Assembly (NCBI GenBank): GCA_945868935.1
Contig: CAMBNE010000102.1
Location: forward strand, 1-5,348
Length of the DNA: 5,348 nt
Direction of reading: 5' to 3'
From: an uncultured Clostridia bacterium
GTDB lineage: Bacteria > Bacillota > Clostridia > Oscillospirales > Acutalibacteraceae
Shown here: positions 1-4,272 of the stretch, piece after piece
Layout of the letters: the number at the start of each line of letters is the position of its first letter
Numbering within the stretch: position 1 is the stretch's first letter
Program-made: the position numbers and the translations under genes
Notes under the pieces: model-generated
What the model saw: only the letters and a program-made list of their open reading frames with translations
The model's database searches: none
Told to the model about the DNA's origin: nothing

Positions 1-930
1 ATTTCAGGCTCGCTGTCTGTAGGTCAGCTTTCGTGTTTCCTCACCTATGCAAACCAGTACACAAAGCCGTTTAACGAGGTTACTGGAGTTCTCACTCAAC
101 TGCAAACTGCTATAGCCGCCGCAGGACGTGTTTTCGACGTGCTTGAAGCCGAAAACGAAACACCTGACTCCCCCGATTCACCGAAGCTAAGCGAATGTAA
201 GGGCAACGTTAAAATTGAAAACGTCAGCTTTTCTTATACAAAAGAAAAGCCGCTTATCAGGAATTTCTCGCTTGATGTAAAAAATGGAAGTAAGGTTGCT
301 ATTGTCGGCCCGACAGGCTGCGGAAAAACTACCTTTATCAATCTTCTTATGAGGTTCTATGAAACCGACAGCGGAAAAATCAGCATTGACGGAGTTGACA
401 TCAAGAGCCTTTCGAGGGACAATCTGCGCAGGCAGTTCGGAATGGTGTTGCAGGACAGCTGGCTTTTCTGCGGTACGATTATGGAAAATCTGCGATACGG
501 CAACGAAAACGCAACAGATGAAGAAATCATTTCTGCCGCCAAAGCCGCTTATGCGCACAGCTTTATAAGGCGTATGCCCGACGGCTACAATACAGTTATC
601 AGCGAGGGAGGCGGTAACCTAAGTCAGGGACAGAAACAGCTTTTGTGTATAGCAAGGGCAATGCTGACAAATCCTGCGATTCTTATTCTTGACGAGGCAA
701 CTTCATCAATTGATACGCTGACCGAAATCAGGGTTCAGAAGGCTTTTGCAAAGATGATGAAGGGCAAAACAAGCTTTGTTGTTGCGCACCGACTTTCGAC
801 AATCAAGGAAAGCGATGTTATTCTTGTTATGAAGGACGGCAACATCATTGAGCAGGGCAATCACGAGGAGCTGCTTAAAAAGGGCGGTTTTTACAGTACG
901 CTCTACAACAGTCAGTTTGCCGCAACGTAA
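1..930 (+). CDS. ABC exporter subunit, C-terminal part (membrane domain end plus ATPase), 5' partial
   Basis: The reading frame is open from base 1, so the gene starts before the window. 309 codons are visible before TAA at 928-930. Residues 1 to about 50 are the tail of the transmembrane domain (last helix and the linker ending GRVFDVLEAE). The rest is a complete ABC ATPase: Walker A GPTGCGKTT (103-111, Lys109), Q-loop Gln151, signature LSQGQ (207-211), Walker B ILILDEATS with Asp231 and catalytic Glu232, D-loop SSID, and H-loop His263. All catalytic residues are intact, so this is an active ATPase site. The fused membrane domain and the EGGGNLSQGQKQ region are typical of type IV (MDR/MsbA/BmrCD-like) exporters, which act in the cytoplasmic membrane as homo- or heterodimers. 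In Firmicutes such genes often come in pairs, and a partner could lie upstream outside the window. The substrate cannot be told. GTG at 139 is an internal codon, not the start. A terminator follows directly. Confidence 0.96.
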   Translation: MSGSLSVGQLSCFLTYANQYTKPFNEVTGVLTQLQTAIAAAGRVFDVLEAENETPDSPDSPKLSECKGNVKIENVSFSYTKEKPLIRNFSLDVKNGSKVAIVGPTGCGKTTFINLLMRFYETDSGKISIDGVDIKSLSRDNLRRQFGMVLQDSWLFCGTIMENLRYGNENATDEEIISAAKAAYAHSFIRRMPDGYNTVISEGGGNLSQGQKQLLCIARAMLTNPAILILDEATSSIDTLTEIRVQKAFAKMMKGKTSFVVAHRLSTIKESDVILVMKDGNIIEQGNHEELLKKGGFYSTLYNSQFAAT

Positions 931-945
931 ATTTCACAAAATACT

Positions 946-984
946 AAAAGCAGTCACAAACACAACGCTTGTGACTGCTTTTTT
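946..984 (+). terminator. Strong intrinsic terminator, bidirectional
   Basis: A perfect 14-bp stem (946-959 pairing with 969-982) with a 9-nt loop is followed by T residues; the uninterrupted T run is 979-984. It begins 15 nt after the ABC gene stop. Read on the minus strand, the same stem is followed by TTTTAGTATTTT, so it should also end the leftward operon whose last stop is at 1078. This fits the convergent gene arrangement. Confidence 0.93.
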
Positions 985-1059
985 ACTTTATAGAAAACTG
1001 CTCTGATTTGCTCGGGCAAAGAAGATTTGATAATATCAACCTGTCTGCTCGAATTGCGT

Positions 1060-1079
1060 GTCGAGGCACTCGACTTTTT
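1060..1079 (+). terminator. Small hairpin with T-run abutting the operon's last stop codon
   Basis: GTCGAG (1060-1065), loop GCA, CTCGAC (1069-1074), then TTTTTA. This is a compact terminator-like hairpin in the plus direction. It could act as a back-up barrier to read-through from the ABC gene into the convergent operon. The T-run overlaps the TAA stop (1078-1080) of the leftward lipoprotein gene. Read leftward, the hairpin lacks a T-run but could protect the 3' end of that mRNA. A chance origin is possible because the stem is only 6 bp. Confidence 0.45.
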
Positions 1080-1554
1080 ACATATCACTTACATATATAT
1101 ACAGCTCATTTTTATCCTCAATATAGGTTGCGAGTGAAAAATTCTGAGTATATGCACCCATTGATTCGGGATTGTTTGTGTAGCGGTTCAGGTAATAATA
1201 GTAATAATTCTCTTGCGGAAATTTCATTTCCAGCGGCTCAAAATAGTATTTCAACGCATTACTGAGCATAGTATTTGCAAAGGGCGGCATTGCCCATGTT
1301 TCTTTTATGTTTTCTTTGAATGCTTCACATTCTTCATCATCTCCGAATCTGACTGTTGCAGTAAGTGTGCCGTCACCGAGAAAACCGCCGTGTGTATCCT
1401 CATATTCTTCGATAACAACGCAGTGCGGCAACTTCACTTTCAATCTTCTGCAAATTTCTGAATATTGTTCGGCTTTTTCATTACGTATTAATCCGCACCC
1501 GCAGACTGAAATAATCAGTAATAAAGAAGTGAAAAATAATATCGCTCGTTTCAT
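1078..1554 (-). CDS. Small lipoprotein with DTHGGF-x-GDG motif, 158 aa
   Basis: Start: ATG at 1554 is preceded by TGAGGC with 7 nt between GAGG and the ATG. A GTG at 1560 in the same frame is too close to that site, so the ATG was chosen. The N-terminus (MKRAILFFTS, then a hydrophobic stretch) ends in VCG|C, predicting signal peptidase II cleavage before Cys20 and a lipid-anchored protein outside the membrane. The mature part carries DTHGGFLGDG (53-62), then an acidic DDEECEAF helix, a Trp-Ala-Met-Pro-Pro stretch (87-91), a five-tyrosine run (117-121), and a C-terminal FSLATYIEDKNELYIYV beta pair. From memory, DTHGGF-x-GDG followed by an ...NF-x-x-A-x-Y-D...LYY ending occurs in a recurrent family of uncharacterised Firmicutes lipoproteins; no function is known to me. 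It is the last gene of the operon, 16 nt after the preceding gene. Confidence 0.88.
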   Translation of the reverse strand: MKRAILFFTSLLLIISVCGCGLIRNEKAEQYSEICRRLKVKLPHCVVIEEYEDTHGGFLGDGTLTATVRFGDDEECEAFKENIKETWAMPPFANTMLSNALKYYFEPLEMKFPQENYYYYYLNRYTNNPESMGAYTQNFSLATYIEDKNELYIYVSDM

Positions 1555-1570
1555 ATTCACGCCTCAATGT

Positions 1571-2227
1571 TTAATCTAAATTCGTGCAGCTTTCATTTCC
1601 ACCGAATACTATAGCTTCAAAATATCTGTCATTTCCAGCCGCTGTATAATTAAGATGATAATCAAAATTTTCATTTTTATATTCTGATGAAAATTTTACG
1701 ATTTCTTTTTTTGATACACCTGTGTCATAATAAGGAATACTGATTTGCTTTTTGCAATCCAAAAGAAACTCTTGAATTTCATTTTCCGTAACTGTTTCAC
1801 CGATAGCGTCTGAAAAAGCAACTGCAATTAACTCTAATGATACTTTGTCTGCGTTAAGAAAGTCTGCCTGATTTGAAAAAGTATGATTATAACATATTCT
1901 GTATGTTTCAATTCCTAATTCGTAATCTTCACCAAACGGATTTGACCTGTCATTATACAAATCAATGTCTAATGTTACATCATCATTAATATTCAAACTA
2001 ATATTACCACTGCCGTCTGAAAATTCAGCGAATTTGTAATTTGTATTAATTTTTTCTATCTCGGTAACTCCCAGATTTTCAATGCAAGTCTTTATGTCTT
2101 CAACGTATTTATTGAAATGTTCTTCGGTTTCTTCTACAGAAATTCTTTTAGCATTGCCGCTTAAACTGCAAGCAGAACAAAAGATTATTGACAATAAACA
2201 TAAAAATAAACATATAATTTTGTTCAT
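1571..2227 (-). CDS. Unrecognised lipoprotein, 218 aa
   Basis: Start: ATG at 2227 has GAGGTG six nt upstream, and the site sits just after the preceding gene's stop. In-frame extension to 2266 would run back into that gene and is not needed. The signal peptide (MNKIICLFLC, hydrophobic core) ends CSA|C, predicting a lipid-modified Cys20. The mature part starts with a charged helical stretch (about 28-60, EETEEHFNKYVEDIKTCIE). A strand-rich middle follows (SGNISLNINDDVTLDIDLYND, about 73-93), then a helical segment rich in hydrophobics (about 128-160, VSLELIAVAFSDAIG), and a C-terminal beta part ending YFEAIVFGG. I do not recognise the family. Its base composition is visibly more AT-rich than the flanking ABC and secreted-protein genes. 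It lies 14 nt downstream of the 172-aa gene and 16 nt upstream of the 158-aa gene, so it is very likely co-transcribed with them. Confidence 0.87.
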   Translation of the reverse strand: MNKIICLFLCLLSIIFCSACSLSGNAKRISVEETEEHFNKYVEDIKTCIENLGVTEIEKINTNYKFAEFSDGSGNISLNINDDVTLDIDLYNDRSNPFGEDYELGIETYRICYNHTFSNQADFLNADKVSLELIAVAFSDAIGETVTENEIQEFLLDCKKQISIPYYDTGVSKKEIVKFSSEYKNENFDYHLNYTAAGNDRYFEAIVFGGNESCTNLD

Positions 2228-2241
2228 TGCATTCACCTCAT

Positions 2242-2760
2242 TTATTGACCTGAGTACCAGTCCCAACTATGTCTGTAACCCGGGAAAGCGTTTTCGAATT
2301 CTTCCTTTGTATATTCATTCGGCTGATAGCGAAGGTTTCCGTTTTCGTCAAGTGCAGGCGGCTCGTAAGCGTTTAAGTCAAACTCATAGAAAATTCCGTC
2401 AAGATAAATATACAGCTTATAATCGTTCCATGCATACTTTGTGATATCACCTGTCAGAATTGTATAGCCGCCATAGAAAAATTCGTCATCAGCGGTAAGC
2501 TCTGCGCTGTCACAGAGAATTACCTCATCATATTCATTAAAACCTATATGAATCTGAATTTTGTTTGAATACTCAAATCTTCCGAAATCCCTGCCGTATA
2601 AATTTAGAGAATCATCGGTTTTATCGTACTTTGCACCAAACATCAAGTCGAGTACTGCATCACAGCCATTTGGCAAAACTACGAAGATACATACAACTTC
2701 ACCTATCAGCAGAATAATAATCGATATAGTAATCAGGACTTTGTGTGATTTTTTAGTCAT
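2242..2760 (-). CDS. Membrane-anchored extracytoplasmic protein, 172 aa, paralogue of the upstream lipoprotein
   Basis: Start: ATG at 2760 has GGGAGGG with a 6-nt spacer. An ATG at 2775 overlaps the previous stop (TAATG) and lies at the ribosome binding site itself, so it is less likely. The N-terminus is TKKSHK followed by a long hydrophobic segment (about 8-29), with no good lipobox (Cys24 is preceded by Val-Val), so I predict a single transmembrane anchor with the rest outside. The globular part contains GRD (56-58), YSNKIQI (64-70), AWNDYKL (110-116), FDLNAYEPP (127-135), and an acidic tail ending WDWYSGQ. These match the 156-aa neighbour in order: the 26-residue block from AWNDYKL to the final Pro aligns without gaps with 17 identities, and both end with a Trp-Tyr near the C-terminus. 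No biochemical function is recognised. It is 14 nt after the neighbour's stop. Confidence 0.88.
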   Translation of the reverse strand: MTKKSHKVLITISIIILLIGEVVCIFVVLPNGCDAVLDLMFGAKYDKTDDSLNLYGRDFGRFEYSNKIQIHIGFNEYDEVILCDSAELTADDEFFYGGYTILTGDITKYAWNDYKLYIYLDGIFYEFDLNAYEPPALDENGNLRYQPNEYTKEEFENAFPGYRHSWDWYSGQ

Positions 2761-2774
2761 AGTATGCCCTCCCA

Positions 2775-3245
2775 TTAATCATACCAATTGAATGATTCAT
2801 AATTCGGGTATAGCTCTATCATTTCCTTTTCGCTATATTCTTTCAGCTCATATTCTGGTTCAGCGTATTTTTCTTGAGGAACTTCATATGCATTTATGTC
2901 AAACATATAGTAAGTTCCTTCCATTTTAATAAACAACTTATAATCATTCCATGCAGCTTTTTCAAAATCTCCACTTAATATTTCTCTCCAATAAGCATCG
3001 TCATTATAATCTTTTATAAAAAAAAGATCAGTTTTATCAATGGAGGAGTTACTCATAAACAACTCAATTTTATCAGAATATATATAGGTGTCGCCATCTC
3101 TGCCCCAGATAATTTCTAATTCTTCTTCCGGTACTTCCTTTGTAGTTAACATATCAAACAATGAACTGCAACCGCAAAAGCTAAAAATAAGCAAAGCAGA
3201 AAATAACAAAACAAAACATTTAAAAATCAATGCCGTTCTTTTCAT
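2775..3245 (-). CDS. Lipoprotein with AWNDYKL/FDxNAYExP repeat-family domain, 156 aa
   Basis: Start: ATG at 3245 lies one base after the TAA of the regulator gene, and its ribosome binding site AAGGTGAG (3250-3257) is inside the end of that gene. This suggests translational coupling. Extension to 3293 would overlap the regulator by about 47 bases and is unlikely. The signal peptide (MKRTALIFKC, hydrophobic core to residue 23) ends FCG|C, predicting lipidation at Cys26. The mature domain carries GRD (48-50), YSDKIEL (56-62), AWNDYKL (98-104), FDINAYEVP (115-123), and a glutamate/tyrosine-rich tail ending FNWYD. It is clearly homologous to the next gene (172 aa), which has lost or replaced the lipobox. 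The domain appears to be small and mainly beta (alternating aromatic and charged residues). I do not recognise an established function. Confidence 0.88.
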   Translation of the reverse strand: MKRTALIFKCFVLLFSALLIFSFCGCSSLFDMLTTKEVPEEELEIIWGRDGDTYIYSDKIELFMSNSSIDKTDLFFIKDYNDDAYWREILSGDFEKAAWNDYKLFIKMEGTYYMFDINAYEVPQEKYAEPEYELKEYSEKEMIELYPNYESFNWYD

Positions 3246-3246
3246 T

Positions 3247-3462
3247 TTACTCACCTTTTCGGTATTCAAGCAAATCTCCCGGCTGGCAGTCAAGGGCTTC
3301 GCAGAGTTTCAGAAGTGTGCTGATTTTTACTGCTTTTGCTTTGCCGTTTTTCAGAATTGAAATGTTCGCAAGCGTGATTCCGACACGGTTTGAAAGCTCG
3401 GTAACGCTCATTTTGCGTTTTGCAAGCATTACGTCAATGTTAAAAATTATCTGTCCTTCCAT
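3247..3462 (-). CDS. Small Cro/CI-type (HTH_26) transcriptional regulator, 71 aa
   Basis: ATG at 3462 is preceded by GAGGAG, which overlaps the TGA of the DUF2975 gene (9-nt gap), so the two are coupled. The whole protein is one helix-turn-helix domain: residues 7-17 form helix 1, MSVTELSNRVGIT (18-30) holds helix 2 and the turn, LANISILKNG (31-40) is the recognition helix region, and KISTLLKLCEALDCQPGDLLEY (47-68) forms the closing helices typical of the family. In length and sequence it resembles Bacillus subtilis YozG and similar regulators, which are encoded next to DUF2975 proteins (YoaS). It is probably a DNA-binding dimer acting in the cytoplasm. The likely targets are this operon's own promoter or nearby genes (inference). 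It has no ligand or sensor domain, so any signal would have to come through a partner such as the membrane protein. Confidence 0.93.
   Translation of the reverse strand: MEGQIIFNIDVMLAKRKMSVTELSNRVGITLANISILKNGKAKAVKISTLLKLCEALDCQPGDLLEYRKGE
3250..3257 (-). promoter_or_regulatory. Ribosome binding site embedded in the regulator's last codons
   Basis: AAGGTGAG on the minus strand codes for the final Lys-Gly-Glu of the regulator and sits four bases upstream of the ATG at 3245. Translation of the 156-aa lipoprotein is therefore probably coupled to the regulator. It also decides the start at 3245 over the in-frame upstream Met at 3293. Confidence 0.75.
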
Positions 3463-3471
3463 AGTATCTCC

Positions 3472-3951
3472 TCAGATTGTCAAATCACTTTGTTCCTGCA
3501 AAGCGGCGGCTTTTTTTACAAGATATGAAAGCACGGCTGACGCAACCGAAATTGCTATGCCGACAAACGATACAAGGCAAGCGCCAAGGAACATTGTGAA
3601 GTGGCACATTGACAAAAGCAGAAACACCGTTGCGCCGACAAAAAGGTAAATTGATGTTGCAAGTGAAATCAGAGATACATTTTTAAGACGCTTTGAGTTT
3701 AGTTCTGTAAAGGAATTATCATTACCGATCATCGGTGCAAATATCCATACAGATACGAGTAAGGCGTAGAACTGTACAGCAATAATCAGAATGAAAATCA
3801 GCAAAGGAAGAAAGCAGTATGAAAATTCGGGATACGAATCAACTAAGTCAAGTCCGATTACCGGAACGGCTATACCGAACAGTGCAACTCCGCAAAGTCC
3901 GAGCAATACAATAATAAGTTTCATACGATTTGATAAGGATTTCTGAGTCAT
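3472..3951 (-). CDS. DUF2975 family four-helix membrane protein (YoaS-like), 159 aa
   Basis: Start: ATG at 3951 has an excellent GGAGG (3959-3963) with a 7-nt spacer. The in-frame ATG at 4011 falls on the -35 box of the promoter and cannot be the start. Four hydrophobic segments are visible (about 12-34, 45-71, 92-115 and 121-146), with the conserved NDNSFTELNSKRLK loop (77-90) between helices 2 and 3, and a charged C-terminus ending QEQSDLTI. This loop and the DLTI-like ending are characteristic of DUF2975 proteins, which are regularly encoded beside a small HTH_26 regulator, as here. The pair has no firmly established function; the membrane protein may sense or sequester the regulator (inference). 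It is the first gene of the six-gene operon, and both strands of evidence (promoter spacing and ribosome binding site) agree on this. Confidence 0.92.
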   Translation of the reverse strand: MTQKSLSNRMKLIIVLLGLCGVALFGIAVPVIGLDLVDSYPEFSYCFLPLLIFILIIAVQFYALLVSVWIFAPMIGNDNSFTELNSKRLKNVSLISLATSIYLFVGATVFLLLSMCHFTMFLGACLVSFVGIAISVASAVLSYLVKKAAALQEQSDLTI

Positions 3952-3982
3952 ATTAAAACCTCCAATATTTTCCTTTGTGTTT

Positions 3983-4011
3983 ATCATAGCACTGAGAAAT
4001 CTGTTTGTCAA
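3983..4011 (-). promoter_or_regulatory. Main promoter of the six-gene operon (extended -10)
   Basis: On the minus strand, TTGACA (4006-4011) and TATGAT (3983-3988) are separated by exactly 17 bp, with a TG one base before the -10 (TGCTATGAT). This is a near-consensus sigma-A promoter. The start of transcription is expected near 3976, giving a short leader of about 25 nt that contains GGAGG at 3959-3963. Confidence 0.88.
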
Positions 4012-4056
4012 TAATAATTTATCGTTTTACAATAAATTATTTTTAGATTACAATAA
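4006..4056 (-). repeat. Three 9-bp direct repeats at exact 21-bp pitch over the operon promoter
   Basis: Minus-strand copies are TTATTGTAA (4048-4056), TTATTGTAA (4027-4035) and TTATTGACA (4006-4014). The first two are identical and the third differs at two bases because it contains the -35 hexamer. Start-to-start distance is 21 bp both times, two helical turns, so all copies face the same side of the DNA. The spacers between copies are unrelated in sequence. This looks like a tandem operator. The region is AT-rich, which weakens the case somewhat. Confidence 0.6.
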
Positions 4057-4085
4057 TATTCGCTGCAATTCTATAATCAATTGAC

Positions 4086-4110
4086 ATTGTCTTATATTTG
4101 ATATAACAAT
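4086..4110. repeat. Imperfect inverted repeat, possible operator
   Basis: ATTGT-CT-TATAT on the left pairs with ATATA-ACAAT on the right across a TTG centre, with a two-base bulge in the left arm. It sits between the two divergent promoters. Such AT-rich dyads can arise by chance, so this is only a candidate binding site. Confidence 0.25.
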
Positions 4111-4160
4111 TAAACTAATTTTCACACCCGAGTGCAGAATCATTTAGGGTATTTTATATA

Positions 4161-4189
4161 TTGATTTTAAGGATGTAATATATTATAAT
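4161..4189 (+). promoter_or_regulatory. Probable promoter of the secreted-protein gene
   Basis: TTGATT (4161-4166, four of six consensus bases) and a perfect TATAAT (4184-4189) are separated by 17 bp. Transcription should start near 4196, leaving a leader of about 77 nt before the ATG at 4273, which holds the dyads at 4201-4235. Other -10-like strings exist nearby because the region is AT-rich. Confidence 0.6.
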
Positions 4190-4200
4190 TATATATAATC

Positions 4201-4235
4201 TGGTAATATTTAGAATATATTGCCATATTATGGTA
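4201..4235 (+). repeat. Two overlapping, mutually exclusive dyads in the leader
   Basis: Dyad A: TGGTAATAT (4201-4209) pairs with ATATTGCCA (4217-4225) over a 7-nt loop, nine pairs with one G-U. Dyad B: TGCCATA (4221-4227) faces TATGGTA (4229-4235) with one central base. Both use 4221-4225, so only one can form at a time in RNA. As DNA the pattern is three TGGYA motifs in alternating orientation, which could instead be an operator just downstream of the promoter. Confidence 0.35.
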
Positions 4236-4272
4236 TTTTACTGTTATTTTATATAAAAGTAAAGGAGACAAG

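Larger units (their letters stand above)
3952..4272. other. Divergent AT-rich intergenic region (321 bp)
   Basis: No credible gene lies here; stops are frequent in all frames and the short open stretches have no ribosome binding site. From left to right it contains the operon's ribosome binding site and promoter (3959-4011), the phased 9-bp repeats (4006-4056), an imperfect dyad (4086-4110), the rightward promoter (4161-4189), overlapping leader dyads (4201-4235), and the rightward ribosome binding site (4261-4267). The segment 4111-4160 shows nothing I can name. Confidence 0.85.

Noticed and set aside
1008..1579. Rightward open frames across 1008-1579
   Set aside because: They are shadows of the leftward 158-aa lipoprotein gene and lack ribosome binding sites and signal or domain features.
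3246..3293. Longer start of the 156-aa lipoprotein at 3293
   Set aside because: It would overlap the regulator gene by about 47 bases and bury the signal peptide behind 16 polar residues; ATG at 3245 has AAGGTGAG.
3952..4011. Longer N-terminus of the DUF2975 protein from ATG at 4011
   Set aside because: That ATG overlaps the -35 box of the promoter, and the extension covers the -10 box and GGAGG; ATG at 3951 has an ideal ribosome binding site.
4053..4080. Second leftward promoter TTGATT/TATTAT upstream of the main one
   Set aside because: The 16-bp spacer and weak -35 in very AT-rich DNA make it hard to separate from chance; the promoter at 3983-4011 is far stronger.
4081..4107. Rightward promoter TTGACA (4081-4086) with TATAAC (4102-4107)
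   Set aside because: The spacer is only 15 bp and the leader would be long; the TTGATT-17-TATAAT pair at 4161-4189 is better placed.
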